The position numbers and the translations under genes were made by a program. Of a DNA stretch of 64,000 bases, positions 46,893 through 58,783 are shown in pieces. This DNA is from Hyphomonas oceanitis SCH89 (lineage in GTDB: Bacteria; Pseudomonadota; Alphaproteobacteria; Caulobacterales; Hyphomonadaceae). The stretch spans positions 1 to 64,000 of the forward strand of contig NZ_ARYL01000023.1 of NCBI RefSeq assembly GCF_000685295.1, in the 5' to 3' direction. Each line of letters starts with the position of its first letter. Position 1 is the first letter of the stretch. The notes beneath the pieces were generated by a model, which saw only the letters and a list, made by a program, of their open reading frames with translations, did no database searches and was not told the origin of the DNA.

Positions 46893-47788
46893 GCAGTCTG
46901 TCGATTGCCAACCGTCAGAAGGATGCAGCGCCGTCCGTGTCGTTTGAATTCTTCCCGCCGAAGAGCGAGGCCATGGCGACGCGCCTGTGGGAGACCGTGC
47001 AGCGGTTGGAGCCGATGTCGCCGGAATTTGTGTCGGTGACCTATGGCGCCGGTGGGTCCACGCGTGAGCGCACGCATGACACGGTGAAGCGGATTGCCAG
47101 TGACACGGCACTGCGCCCGGCGGCGCACCTGACCTGCGTGTCGGCGACCAAGGCCGAAGTGCTGGACGTCGCGGATTCCTACGCCGCTGCTGGCGTACAT
47201 CATATCGTGGCCCTGCGCGGCGATCCGCCCGAGGGCATGGGCGCTGCTTTCACGCCTCATCCGGACGGGTTTGCCAATTCGGTCGAGCTGATCGAGGCGC
47301 TGTCGGAAGCTGGCAAGTTCGAGATCTCGGTGTCGTGTTACCCGGAGCCCCACCCCAACAGCCGGGGTTGGGACGAGGACCTCGCCTTCCTGAAGGCGAA
47401 GCAGGATGCAGGCGCCAAGCGCGCGATCACGCAGTTCTTCTTCGAGCCGGATACTTACCTGCGCTTTGTCGAAAAGGCGCGCGCGAAGGGCATCACCATG
47501 CCGCTGGTGCCTGGCATCATGCTGCAGCCCAATTTTGCCGGCTTGAAGCGGATGGCAAGCATGGTGCAGGCGAGTGTTCCGGCTTGGCTGGACCGACTGT
47601 ATGACGGGCTCGACAGCGATGACGAGACAAGAGACCTTGTAACAGCGACTGTGGCCGCCGAACTGTGCCACAAGCTGGCTGATGAAGGCGTCAGCGACTT
47701 TCACTTCTACACGCTGAACCGGGCGGGGCTGGCGCTGTCGACCTGCCGCCTGCTCGGCATGAAACCCAAGCCTGTACAGGCTGCATGA
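46889..47788 (+). CDS. metF: 5,10-methylenetetrahydrofolate reductase
   Basis: A 299-residue MetF, which makes 5-methyl-THF for methionine synthase using FAD and [27 protein letters not shown] (catalytic Glu), [52 protein letters not shown] and [11 protein letters not shown] are the family blocks in order. Overlaps the regulator by 4 bp and the first metH gene by 4 bp. Confidence 0.97.
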   Translation: MSSLSIANRQKDAAPSVSFEFFPPKSEAMATRLWETVQRLEPMSPEFVSVTYGAGGSTRERTHDTVKRIASDTALRPAAHLTCVSATKAEVLDVADSYAAAGVHHIVALRGDPPEGMGAAFTPHPDGFANSVELIEALSEAGKFEISVSCYPEPHPNSRGWDEDLAFLKAKQDAGAKRAITQFFFEPDTYLRFVEKARAKGITMPLVPGIMLQPNFAGLKRMASMVQASVPAWLDRLYDGLDSDDETRDLVTATVAAELCHKLADEGVSDFHFYTLNRAGLALSTCRLLGMKPKPVQAA

Positions 47789-48864
47789 GGCCCCAAATGA
47801 CACGCAAAGACCGTATCGCCGCGCTCAAAGCCGCCGCCAAAGAGCGCATCCTCATCCTCGACGGATCGTGGGGCGTGATGATCCAGCGGCGCGGACTGGA
47901 CGAGGCCGATTTCCTCGGAGACCGTTTCGTTGGTCATGAAGGGCAGATGAAGGGCAACAATGACATCCTTTGTCTGACGCGACCGGATATCGTGACCGAC
48001 CTGCACAATGCTTATTACGAAGCGGGCGCGGACATCTCCGAGACCAATACGTTCTCGGCGACGACCATTGCGCAGGATGACTACAAGCTGGACGCTGAGG
48101 CCGTGCGCGACATCAATCTTGAAGGCGCCAAACTGGCACGAGCGGCGGCGGATGCGTGGACGGCGAAGACACCGGACAAGCCACGCTTTGCGGCCGGTTC
48201 GATCGGGCCGCTGAACAAGATGCTGTCCATGTCGTCGGACGTGAACGATCCGGGCCACCGCGCGGTGACATTTGATGAGGTCTATGAGGCCTATCGGATG
48301 CAGGTTCAGGCGCTGAACGAAGGTGGGGTCGATCTTTATCTGATCGAGACGATCACAGACACGCTGAACTGCAAGGCCTGTATCAAGGCGATCATGGACC
48401 TTGAAGCCGAGGGCATGGATCAGTTGCCGATCTGGATTTCAGGCACGATCACCGATCGGTCCGGACGCACGCTGTCCGGCCAGACGGTCGAAGCGTTCTG
48501 GAATTCGGTGCGACATGCGAAGCCATTCGCCATCGGGTTCAATTGCGCACTCGGCGCGGACCTGATGCGGCCGCACATCGCGTCGCTGTCGCGGATTGCC
48601 GATACGCTGGTGGCTGCCTATCCGAATGCGGGCCTCCCGAACGAGATGGGCCAGTATGACGAGACGCCTGGCCAGACATCCGGCGCCGTGGGCGGCTGGG
48701 CGAAGGACGGGATTGTCAACATCCTGGGTGGCTGCTGCGGCACGACGCCGGAGCATATCGCGGCGATCGCCAAGGCGACGGCGGGCCTGAAGCCACGTGA
48801 CCCGGCGCCGACATCGCATGACATGCGTCTTTCCGGGCTTGAACCTTTCGTGCTGGCATCATGA
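47785..48864 (+). CDS. metH: Methionine synthase, homocysteine S-methyltransferase half
   Basis: A 359-residue protein equal to the N-terminal module of MetH. It begins [22 protein letters not shown], then [20 protein letters not shown], and the zinc site with GFNCALG and [11 protein letters not shown], where three Cys bind zinc and activate homocysteine. It ends naturally after that domain, so this is a standalone subunit, not a truncated gene. ATGA overlaps join it to metF before and to the cyclotransferase-like gene after. It must act with the second MetH protein encoded 420 bp downstream. Confidence 0.95.
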   Translation: MRPQMTRKDRIAALKAAAKERILILDGSWGVMIQRRGLDEADFLGDRFVGHEGQMKGNNDILCLTRPDIVTDLHNAYYEAGADISETNTFSATTIAQDDYKLDAEAVRDINLEGAKLARAAADAWTAKTPDKPRFAAGSIGPLNKMLSMSSDVNDPGHRAVTFDEVYEAYRMQVQALNEGGVDLYLIETITDTLNCKACIKAIMDLEAEGMDQLPIWISGTITDRSGRTLSGQTVEAFWNSVRHAKPFAIGFNCALGADLMRPHIASLSRIADTLVAAYPNAGLPNEMGQYDETPGQTSGAVGGWAKDGIVNILGGCCGTTPEHIAAIAKATAGLKPRDPAPTSHDMRLSGLEPFVLAS

Positions 48865-49285
48865 GTGGCGGAGCGGTCAAAAAAGGCGACCTGTTCGTGT
48901 TTTACGGCCTGCTGAAACAGGGCTCGGCGGGGCAGCCGGCAGATTTGCCGCTGGAAGTGTCGGGCAAGTTTCTCGGGGCCTGCCGGTTTCGCGGGCGATT
49001 GCTGGACCTTGGCGGCTTTCCGGGTGTCGTTGAGGGCGAGCAGCTGTGCCATGGCGTGCGCTATGAGCTGAACGATGTGTCGATCATTGACGCGATGGAT
49101 GAATTCGAGGACGTGACGGACGATCCAGCAACGTCGCTTTATACGAGACAACAAATTCCGCTGCTGGATGACCATGGCGCGCCGACCGGCGAGCGGGCCT
49201 GGATCTACTGGTACAATCAGCCCACAGAGGGCTTCACTGACATTCCGGACGGCAACTGGCCGCTCGACAGGGGACGCACCCGCAA

Positions 49286-49289
<4 letters not shown>
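48861..49289 (+). CDS. Gamma-glutamylcyclotransferase-like (AIG2/GGCT fold) protein
   Basis: A 142-residue protein of the AIG2/gamma-glutamylcyclotransferase fold. The substrate-loop motif appears as [11 protein letters not shown], followed by [25 protein letters not shown] and an acidic block [11 protein letters not shown] where the family has its catalytic Glu, then [10 protein letters not shown]. Usual members release 5-oxoproline from gamma-glutamyl peptides, or process other gamma-glutamyl amines. It lies between the two halves of methionine synthase with 4-bp overlaps on both sides, which implies tightly coupled expression. Its link to methionine or glutathione balance is inference. Confidence 0.82.
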
Positions 49290-51934
<2,645 letters not shown>

Positions 51935-52025
51935 CATAAATGTTTGCGCTATCATGACTACTGGTGGCCGGGCCACGAGTCGCATATGACGTAACCAGCG
52001 CACCGCGCGGCAGGGGAGATGAAGA

Positions 52026-53450
52026 ATGGGCCAGAACCGACTACGCGCTGAGAATGCAAAGATTGTCGCAACGCTTGGGCCGGGCAGCCGCTCGCGCAAG
52101 GAGATCCGTGCGCTGGCTGAAGCGGGCGTCGATGTCTTCCGGCTGAACTTCAGCCATGGCGAGCACGAGGCCCACCGTGAGGCGCTTGATTCTGTGCGTG
52201 CCGCCGAGGCGGCGACGGGCCAGCCACTGGCTGTGCTCGCCGACATGCAGGGGCCAAAGGTGCGCGTGGGCAGTTTTCCCGGTGGGACGATGCGGCTGGG
52301 CTTCCGGGCGGAATATGACCTGATTGCGGCCGAGAACACGGACCGCGATGATGCGATCCCGGTGCCGCACGCAGAGATCGTCGCGATGCTGGAAGAGGGC
52401 GATACGATCCTGGTCGATGACGGCAAGCTGATCCTCACGGTGACACAGGCCGGTGACAAGCCGCGCGTGCGGGCCGAAGTGCCCGGCAAGTTGGGAGATA
52501 AGAAGGGCTTTACTGTGCGCGGCAAAGCGCTGCCGGTGCAGGCGCTGACGGACAAGGATCGCCGCGATCTTGCGTTTGCGCTCGAGATCGGCGTGGATCT
52601 TGTTGCGCTCTCGTTCGTGCAGACGGTGGAGGACGTGATGGAGGCGAAAGCCATCATTGCGGGCAGGGCGCCACTGGTGGCGAAAATCGAAAAGCCGGCG
52701 GCGATCACAAACCTGTTGGCCATCGTTGAGGCGGCGGATGCTGTGATGGTTGCGCGGGGCGATCTGGGCGTGGAGTTCGCGCCCGAGGAAGTGCCAGTTA
52801 TCCAGAGGCGCATTGTGCGGGCCGCGCGCGCGGCGGGGCGGCCAGTGATCGTGGCGACGCAGATGCTGGAATCGATGATCGAGAATGCGGCGCCGACGCG
52901 TGCCGAGGCCAGCGACGTGGCGACGGCGATTTATCAAGGCGCCGATGCGGTGATGCTGTCTGCTGAGACGGCGGTGGGGCGCCATCCGGCGACGGCGGTT
53001 GCGATCATGTCCCGTATCATCCGCGCGACAGAGAATGCCGAGGACTATCGCCGGTCGATTGAGCAGTTCGACGGGGATTCCGTGGGTGAGAGTGCGGTCG
53101 ATGTTGTGGCCCGCACAGCGCAGGCGATGGCGGAGGCTGCGGGCGCGTCGGCGCTGGCGCTGCGTACGGGAGCGTTTGACCGCCTGGCGCGATTCTCCCG
53201 CGTGAGGGGGGCGGCGCCAATTCTATATGGTTCGCTCGACGACCAGCGCCTGCGTCAGGCCTGCCTGCTCTGGGGCGTGCATCCACAGAAGCTGAATGCT
53301 GGCGAAGCTCACTGGTATCGTGACCTCATGAATGCGGCGGGTCTGGATGGGCGCGTGGCCTATGCGCGGTGGGCCGGAGAGGACGGTCGGTTTGCCTGGG
53401 AAATCGGTATTGGCGTCGGCAAGGACGGCACGCCTGTTACTGGCGTATGA
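52026..53450 (+). CDS. pyk: Pyruvate kinase
   Basis: A 474-residue pyruvate kinase (PEP + ADP to pyruvate + ATP). NAKIVATLGPGSRSRKEIRAL, VFRLNFSHGEHEAHREAL, MQGPKVRVG, LVDDGKLILTV, the signature VALSFVQTVEDV and LVAKIEKPAAI with the catalytic Lys, VMVARGDLGVEF, ATQMLESMIENAAPTRAEASDVATAI and DAVMLSAETAVG are all seen. Full length. GGGGAG eight bases ahead of the ATG. A small hairpin (51964-51976) lies in its upstream gap. It converges with the retropepsin gene, overlapping by 14 bp. Confidence 0.97.
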   Translation: MGQNRLRAENAKIVATLGPGSRSRKEIRALAEAGVDVFRLNFSHGEHEAHREALDSVRAAEAATGQPLAVLADMQGPKVRVGSFPGGTMRLGFRAEYDLIAAENTDRDDAIPVPHAEIVAMLEEGDTILVDDGKLILTVTQAGDKPRVRAEVPGKLGDKKGFTVRGKALPVQALTDKDRRDLAFALEIGVDLVALSFVQTVEDVMEAKAIIAGRAPLVAKIEKPAAITNLLAIVEAADAVMVARGDLGVEFAPEEVPVIQRRIVRAARAAGRPVIVATQMLESMIENAAPTRAEASDVATAIYQGADAVMLSAETAVGRHPATAVAIMSRIIRATENAEDYRRSIEQFDGDSVGESAVDVVARTAQAMAEAAGASALALRTGAFDRLARFSRVRGAAPILYGSLDDQRLRQACLLWGVHPQKLNAGEAHWYRDLMNAAGLDGRVAYARWAGEDGRFAWEIGIGVGKDGTPVTGV

Positions 53451-53967
53451 CCAGTTGGCTCTTGCGGAACTCGTAAGAGTAAAGTTCGCCGAGGAAGGTC
53501 ATACCCAATAGGGATTGATCGAGGCCTTCACGCAGGACCATAGCCTCGACATTATCGACCTCGACCCGGCCAATGCTGATCTTTTCCAGTGTGACGGCGG
53601 CGCCGTGGACGATTCCACCGGCTGTACGGATTTCCCATTTGAAATCGAGGTCTTCCGGTTTCAGGCCAATGCGCTGAGCATCCCGGAACGTGATGGCGAC
53701 TGTACTGGCGCCAGTGTCCACCATGAATTTGACGGCTGTGCCGTCGACGTCCGCACGGGTCCAGTAATGGCCATCCGCTTCGCGATCAATGATGGCGGCG
53801 TTGTCAAATGCCGCCCTTGGAGTGGAAACGACGGCGCTGGCGACGATGGGCGTTTCGGCGGCCGCGTGATTTTCCTGCAGCTTTGGCACGATGAAAATGA
53901 CGACACCGGCTGTAATCATGGCAGCTGCCGCAACCATCGAGACCGTATTTGCGACCCAGCTGCCCAC
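53437..53967 (-). CDS. Retropepsin-like aspartic protease, membrane-anchored
   Basis: A 176-residue clan AA aspartic protease of the TIGR02281 kind. N-terminal TM (MVAAAAMITAGVVIFIV), then VKFMVDTGASTVAITFRDAQRIGL with the DTGAS active site, one site per chain so it must dimerise, and GMTFLGELYSYEFRKSQLVI. The active domain should face the periplasm. The start is GTG 2 bp after the DUF1289 stop codon. Target unknown. Confidence 0.85.
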   Translation of the reverse strand: MGSWVANTVSMVAAAAMITAGVVIFIVPKLQENHAAAETPIVASAVVSTPRAAFDNAAIIDREADGHYWTRADVDGTAVKFMVDTGASTVAITFRDAQRIGLKPEDLDFKWEIRTAGGIVHGAAVTLEKISIGRVEVDNVEAMVLREGLDQSLLGMTFLGELYSYEFRKSQLVIRQ

Positions 53968-53969
53968 GG

Positions 53970-54164
53970 TCAGCGTTTTCCCATGGCCTGGAGTTTCGAG
54001 ATGCGCTCAGGAAGCGACTCCATCACCAGGTCACGCGAATCGCCTCCCATGGCCATCCATCCGCCGATCTCGGGCAGTGTGCGGCCACAACCGAGGCACC
54101 ACCCTGTGGAGGCGTCGATTGCGCAGACTTTGATACACGGGGTCTTTATTGGTTGGTCGGTCAT
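53970..54164 (-). CDS. DUF1289 domain protein (Fe-S/zinc-type small protein)
   Basis: A 64-residue protein with [29 protein letters not shown], the four-Cys DUF1289 signature, likely binding a metal. The short form starting MTDQPIK at 54164 covers the family; an upstream in-frame ATG would add 15 residues. It lies 2 bp before the retropepsin gene, so they form a pair. No good ribosome site is visible. Function unknown. Confidence 0.85.
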   Translation of the reverse strand: MTDQPIKTPCIKVCAIDASTGWCLGCGRTLPEIGGWMAMGGDSRDLVMESLPERISKLQAMGKR

Positions 54165-54302
54165 CAATATACAGCGTAATTCATGGAGCAGAATGGGCAA
54201 GTATGCCATGCTTCAAGGTAACAAATCCTTGTCGTGCAATAGCCGTTTTCTCTGATAGATTCGCACTGTCCCCATTTGCGCGGGACCGGGAGACTTACTG
54301 AC

Positions 54303-55304
54303 GTGACTGAACCTGCCAATTCCGCAGCGCCGCTTGATGATGTTCGTGCGCTCGTTCTGAAGCGGATTCCGCTTGATACCGAGCCGGGCAAGCAGGTGCG
54401 CGAGGCGCTCCTGACCATGGGGCGTGAGGGCGATTTTGGTCGCTTGGGCGAAGCGGCCGAATGGCTGGCCAACTGGCAGCGCCGGTATCCGCCGCGCATC
54501 GAAAACCCGGTCCTGGCGATCTTTGCCGGTTCGCACGGTCTTGTGGACGAGGGCGTGTCGCTGTCGAGCGATGTCGACACCCGTGCCCATGTCGATGCGC
54601 TTCGTGAGGGCAAGGCCCCGCTGTCGGCGATCGCCACCCAGGCGGGCGCCAATATTCGGGTTTTCGAGCTTGCATTGGACAGGCCAACGCCAAGCATTGC
54701 CGAGACGGCGGCCATGTCTGAGCGCGAATGTGCCGCCACGATTGCCTTCGGATTTGAGGCTATCGAAGACAAGCCGGACCTTCTGGCCCTTGCCGTGTCC
54801 GGCGCGGGTGTTGGTACGGCAGCTGCGGCTGTTGCCTGTGCGCTCTATGGCGGTTCGCCGGATTACTGGGTGCGGCCGAGCAACCATACACCGCCGGCCA
54901 TCTCGAAACGGCGGAGCGAACTGGTGAGTCGCGCCCTGACCCTGCACCGGGGGCACCTGTCAGACCCGCTGGAAGCCTTGCGCTGCCTTGGTGGGCGTGA
55001 GCTTGCGGCCTGCGTGGGCGCCATCATTGCTGCGCGTCATGAGGGTGTGCCTGTTGTGCTGGACGGGTTCGCGACGACGATTGCGGCCGGTGTGGTTCAT
55101 GCCATTGACCCGAAAGCCATCAGCCATTGCCTGGCCTCGCATAGTACGCAGCGCCCGGCGCATGAGGCAGCGCTTGAGCGCCTTGGCCTGCGTCCGCTCA
55201 TGCAGCTCGAATTCCAGACGGGTGGCGGACTCGGATCAGCTTCGGCCATCGGCCTGCTCAAGACCGCATGTGCACCGTTCATTGCGGAACCGGCCGCCTC
55301 CTGA
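54303..55304 (+). CDS. CobT-family (DMB phosphoribosyltransferase-like) protein, probably inactive
   Basis: A 333-residue relative of CobT/CobU, which attaches ribose phosphate to the lower ligand of B12. Fold landmarks are present: VLAIFAGSHGLVDEGVS, SAIATQAGANIRVF, LEALRCLGGRELAACVGAIIAA and VPVVLDGFATT. But the segment normally reading LGEMGIGNTT here reads LAVSGAGVGT, and the final LRLGEGTGA reads FQTGGGLGS, so both conserved catalytic glutamates (174 and 317 in Salmonella CobT) appear replaced by Val and Gly, and GRGTG becomes RPSN. GTG start with GGGAG ten bases ahead. It may be a pseudoenzyme or have a new role. Confidence 0.75.
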   Translation: MTEPANSAAPLDDVRALVLKRIPLDTEPGKQVREALLTMGREGDFGRLGEAAEWLANWQRRYPPRIENPVLAIFAGSHGLVDEGVSLSSDVDTRAHVDALREGKAPLSAIATQAGANIRVFELALDRPTPSIAETAAMSERECAATIAFGFEAIEDKPDLLALAVSGAGVGTAAAAVACALYGGSPDYWVRPSNHTPPAISKRRSELVSRALTLHRGHLSDPLEALRCLGGRELAACVGAIIAARHEGVPVVLDGFATTIAAGVVHAIDPKAISHCLASHSTQRPAHEAALERLGLRPLMQLEFQTGGGLGSASAIGLLKTACAPFIAEPAAS

Positions 55305-55351
55305 TTCTGCATGGTTAGTTTGCGAAAATGCAGTGAAAAGCTGCGGCAAAG

Positions 55352-55372
55352 TTTACGTTTACGTGCGCGTAA
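55352..55372. promoter_or_regulatory. Candidate TetR-type operator before acyl-CoA dehydrogenase pair
   Basis: TTTACG-TTTACG-TGCG-CGTAA: two direct TTTACG half-sites and one inverted CGTAA within 21 bases, about 80 bp before the first dehydrogenase gene. Sites made of TTTACG halves are typical of TetR-family regulators of acyl-CoA metabolism. Confidence 0.4.
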
Positions 55373-55452
55373 CCTTGCCACGGGCCACATTTGACTGACA
55401 TAGAGGGTTCAAGTCACCCCACTCAAAAATTGTCCGGAGGAGTCGTCCACCC

Positions 55453-56649
55453 ATGAACCTTGAATTTTCCCCCGAGGAAATCGCCTTTCGGGATGAAGTA
55501 CGTGCCTTCATCAGCGAAAATTATCCCAAGGAACTCGCAGGCGTCGGTACGCGCGAAGACCTGACACGCGAGCAATTCCTCGCCTGGCACAAGATCCTCG
55601 GCAAGAAGGGCTGGTCTGCAGCCGCCTGGCCTAAGAAGTATGGCGGCACGGGCTGGACCTCGACGCAGCGCTACATCTGGTCCGAAGAGAATGCGCGCGT
55701 TGACGCCATCATGCCGCTTCCGTTCGGCATGGCGATGGTTGCGCCGGTTATCTACACGTTCGGCACCGAAGAGCAGAAAGAGAAGTATCTTCCGGGCATC
55801 CTCTCGGGCGATGTGTGGTGGTGTCAGGGCTATTCCGAGCCTGGTGCCGGCTCTGACCTTGCCAGCGTTAAGACCACCGCTGTTCGCGATGGCGACGAAT
55901 GGGTCATCAACGGCCAGAAGACCTGGACGACACTCGCCCAGTTCGCTGACTGGGGCTTCTTCCTTTGCCGCACCGACCCGACGGCTGCCAAGCCGCAGGA
56001 AGGTATCAGCTTCATCCTCGTCGACATGAAAACACCCGGCGTTGAAGTGCGTCCGATCAAACTGCTCGATGGCGGCCACGAAGTGAACGAAGTCTGGCTG
56101 ACAGACGTTCGCGTGCCTGTCGAGAACCTTGTCGGCAAGGAAAACGAAGGCTGGACATGCGCCAAGTTCCTTCTCGCTCATGAGCGTTCCGGTATTGCGG
56201 GCGTTGCCCGTTCGAAGCGCGGTGTCGAGAAGCTGCGCGCGATTGCAAGCACCGAGCTTGTTGATGGCGAACCGCTGATCCAGACCAATGATTTTGCTCG
56301 CAAGATCAGCCAGCTTGAGATCGATCTGACGGCGCTTGAATTCACCGAACTTCGCACACTTGCTTCAGAATCGGCCGGTAAAGGTCCCGGACCTGAAAGC
56401 TCGATCCTCAAGATCAAGGGCACCGAAATCCAGCAGCGTCTTACCGAGCTGACGCTTGAAGCGGTGGGTAATTATGCCGAGCCTTACACGGCTGGTATGG
56501 AGTCCGATGGCTCGAATGAACTGGGTGTTGGCCCGGATCACTCGCACTTCGTCGCAGAGACTTATTTCAACATGCGCAAGACGTCGATCTATGGCGGATC
56601 GAACGAGATTCAGCGCGGCATCATCAGCAAAATGATCCTGGGCCTTTAG
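55453..56649 (+). CDS. Acyl-CoA dehydrogenase, large-subunit type (PimC-like)
   Basis: A 398-residue acyl-CoA dehydrogenase. N-terminal LEFSPEEIAFRDEVRAFI, WPKKYGGTGWTSTQ, the FAD/substrate loop WWCQGYSEPGAGSDLASVKTT, and the C-terminal SIYGGSNEIQRGIISKMILGL. The usual catalytic YEGT is YGGS here, as in the two-subunit pimeloyl/steroid-type enzymes. The following gene encodes a second, divergent dehydrogenase subunit 25 bp downstream, so the enzyme is probably a heteromer acting on a bulky or dicarboxylic acyl-CoA. Substrate not identified. Confidence 0.92.
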   Translation: MNLEFSPEEIAFRDEVRAFISENYPKELAGVGTREDLTREQFLAWHKILGKKGWSAAAWPKKYGGTGWTSTQRYIWSEENARVDAIMPLPFGMAMVAPVIYTFGTEEQKEKYLPGILSGDVWWCQGYSEPGAGSDLASVKTTAVRDGDEWVINGQKTWTTLAQFADWGFFLCRTDPTAAKPQEGISFILVDMKTPGVEVRPIKLLDGGHEVNEVWLTDVRVPVENLVGKENEGWTCAKFLLAHERSGIAGVARSKRGVEKLRAIASTELVDGEPLIQTNDFARKISQLEIDLTALEFTELRTLASESAGKGPGPESSILKIKGTEIQQRLTELTLEAVGNYAEPYTAGMESDGSNELGVGPDHSHFVAETYFNMRKTSIYGGSNEIQRGIISKMILGL

Positions 56650-56674
56650 GGCACTCGGGGCAGGGAGAAACTTT

Positions 56675-57829
56675 ATGGATTTCAATTTCACCGAAGAGCA
56701 GACCATGATCCGCGACAGCCTCTCGAGGTTGATCCGGGAGCAGTATGATTTCGACACGCGCCGCAAGGTCGTTGCGTCGAAAGACGGCTGGCGCCCGGAA
56801 ATGTGGGCCCAGTTTGCCGAACTCGGGCTGCTGATGGCGCCGTTCAGCGAAGAAGACGGCGGCCTCGGTGGCGGCCCGATCGACGCCATGGTGGTCATGG
56901 AAGAATTCGGCAAAGGCCTCGTGGTCGAGCCCTATTTGCCGAGCGTTGTGTGCGGCGGCGGCTTCCTGAAGCGCGGCTCTGATGCGCAGAAGGCCGAGTA
57001 TCTCGGCGGCATCATGTCAGGCGAAGCGATCTTTGCATTCGCTTATGCAGAGCCACGCGGCCGCTATAATCTGGCTGACCTCGAAACCACCGCCAAGAAA
57101 GACGGTTCGGGCTTTGTCCTGAACGGTCACAAGGCCGTGGTTATCGGCGCACCATGGGCCACGCATTTCGTCGTGACAGCTCGCACATCGGGCGATCGCC
57201 GCGATGCCAAGGGCGTGACTGTGTTCGTTGTTGCCAAGGATGCCAAAGGCGTTTCGACGCGTGATTATCCAACGGTCGACGGCCGCCGCGCATCGGAAGT
57301 GTATTTCGAGAATGTGGCTGTCAGCGCCGATGCCGTGATCGGCGAAGTCGACAATGGCTTGCCGCTTATTGAGCTAGTCGCGGACGAGGCGATTGCCGCC
57401 CTATGTGCAGAGGCCTGTGGTGCGATGAAGGTTGCCCACGCCATGACGGTTGAATACTCGCGTAACCGCAAGCAGTTCGGCACGGCGATCGGCAAATTCC
57501 AGGTGCTGCAGCACCGCATGGTCGACATGTTCATGGAGCACGAGCAGTCGGTTTCCATGACCTATATGGCCACGCTGAAGCTTGATGAAGACGAAGTGAT
57601 CCGCAAGAAGGCTACATCAGCTGCCAAAGTGCGTATCGGCCAGGGCGGGCGCTATGTCGGCCAACAGGCGATCCAGATCCACGGTGGCATGGGCATGACG
57701 GACGAGATGGCTGTTGGCCACTATTTCAAGCGTCTGACCATGATCGATGCCGAGTTCGGAAATGTCGACCACCACCTGAAGCGCTACACGGAGCTATCGG
57801 CTGTAGACGTGCCCATGGCGGCTGAGTAG
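56675..57829 (+). CDS. Acyl-CoA dehydrogenase, small-subunit type (PimD-like)
   Basis: A 384-residue acyl-CoA dehydrogenase homologue: MDFNFTEEQTMIRDSLSRLI, AFAYAEPRGRYNLADLETTA with a shortened loop in place of the typical TEP-GAGSD, VEYSRNRKQFGTAIGKFQVLQHRMVDM with the conserved Arg, and QIHGGMGMTDEMAVGHYFKR. GGGAG precedes the ATG. It forms an operon with the preceding dehydrogenase and is likely its partner subunit. The catalytic site is probably formed in only one of the two chains. Converges with the GT2 gene. Confidence 0.9.
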   Translation: MDFNFTEEQTMIRDSLSRLIREQYDFDTRRKVVASKDGWRPEMWAQFAELGLLMAPFSEEDGGLGGGPIDAMVVMEEFGKGLVVEPYLPSVVCGGGFLKRGSDAQKAEYLGGIMSGEAIFAFAYAEPRGRYNLADLETTAKKDGSGFVLNGHKAVVIGAPWATHFVVTARTSGDRRDAKGVTVFVVAKDAKGVSTRDYPTVDGRRASEVYFENVAVSADAVIGEVDNGLPLIELVADEAIAALCAEACGAMKVAHAMTVEYSRNRKQFGTAIGKFQVLQHRMVDMFMEHEQSVSMTYMATLKLDEDEVIRKKATSAAKVRIGQGGRYVGQQAIQIHGGMGMTDEMAVGHYFKRLTMIDAEFGNVDHHLKRYTELSAVDVPMAAE

Positions 57830-57855
57830 CCGTCAGACCTGATCCTGAGTGGGCG

Positions 57856-58749
57856 TTATCCGTAGAGTTCCTGTTCCTTGACTGACAGGATTGATGTGAT
57901 GACGCCCAAATGGAATACGGCTCTCAGGAGCCAGAAATTACGCTTCGTGCTGGAAAAGACTGCCAGCACGAAGCGTAGAATACAGTAGGCAATCTTCAGG
58001 ATTGTTGCGCACAGTGAAACGGCCGCCTTGGCGAGGGATAATCTTCCTCTTTCAAGGCGGCCGTATGTGATTCCGGACCGGAACTTACGCTTTGCGATCC
58101 AGCGGAAGGCGAGACGGGCAGGGTCAACGGGCTCATATACCTTAGCGTCCTCGGAAATGGCGAAACGGGCACCGGCGCGCCAGGCGCGGAAGAAGAATTC
58201 GGTATCCTCGCCGCCGGTGCGCCCCTTCTCCAGCAGGAAGCGCTGTCCTGCGAAGCTGGGCGCTTGGGTGCGGATCAGGGCATTGCATGTGTGGCCGGTC
58301 TGGACCGTATCGTTCCGGCGTGTGGGTACATTCGAGTGATAGTCGCCTTGCTTGATCCAGTCAGGGGTTGTGTCCGGATATTCCGCCATGGCGGCGCCAA
58401 AGACCGCGTCATAGGGGCCTTCGACCAGCAGGGCATAGAGGTCGGCAATCCAGTTCGGCGGAGCAACTTCATCATCATCGATGAAGGCCAGCAACTCGCC
58501 CTTAGCAGCGTCCAGACAGGCATTGCGTGCCAGCGAGATGTTCCGGCTGGGGGCGTGCACATACTGAACGGGGAAGGGCAGGTCCTGAGCGACGCGTGTC
58601 ACCAGGTCTTGCGCTGAAGGCGTTTCGTCATTGTCGGCGACGATGAGGCGAAGCGTGATCCCTTCGGGCACGACTTGCTTTCCCAGCGAGTGGAGCGTTC
58701 CCGCCAAGGAGGCCCGGCGGAAGGTGCAGACACAGATTTCAATCAACAA
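57856..58749 (-). CDS. Glycosyltransferase family 2
   Basis: A 297-residue GT2 enzyme (GT-A fold). MLIEICVCTFRRASLAGTL starts the nucleotide fold, RNISLARNACLDAAKGELLAFIDDDEVAP carries the DDD metal motif at residues 91-93, and GRTGGEDTEFFFRAWRAGARF supplies the ED motif of the acceptor site. A C-terminal hydrophobic region (residues 230-275) may anchor it to the membrane. A perfect 15-bp inverted repeat lies within its 3' part. It follows an LhgO-like gene by 34 bp. Confidence 0.9.
   Translation of the reverse strand: MLIEICVCTFRRASLAGTLHSLGKQVVPEGITLRLIVADNDETPSAQDLVTRVAQDLPFPVQYVHAPSRNISLARNACLDAAKGELLAFIDDDEVAPPNWIADLYALLVEGPYDAVFGAAMAEYPDTTPDWIKQGDYHSNVPTRRNDTVQTGHTCNALIRTQAPSFAGQRFLLEKGRTGGEDTEFFFRAWRAGARFAISEDAKVYEPVDPARLAFRWIAKRKFRSGITYGRLERGRLSLAKAAVSLCATILKIAYCILRFVLAVFSSTKRNFWLLRAVFHLGVITSILSVKEQELYG
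57939..57977. repeat. 15-bp perfect inverted repeat inside GT2 gene
   Basis: Arms 57939-57953 and 57963-57977 (TACGCTTCGTGCTGG and its complement) around a 9-base loop. It lies in codons for LRFVLAVFSSTKRNF near the 3' end of the GT2 gene and would form a very stable hairpin in the mRNA. Unusual within a coding sequence. Confidence 0.75.
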
Positions 58750-58783
58750 TGGCTTCTTGTCCTAAAGGTCTGCGCGGTGGGGG

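Noticed and set aside
51964-51976. Hairpin before pyk as a terminator of metH
   Set aside because: GTGGCC/GGCCAC has a one-base centre and no T-run, so it is at most a weak structure.
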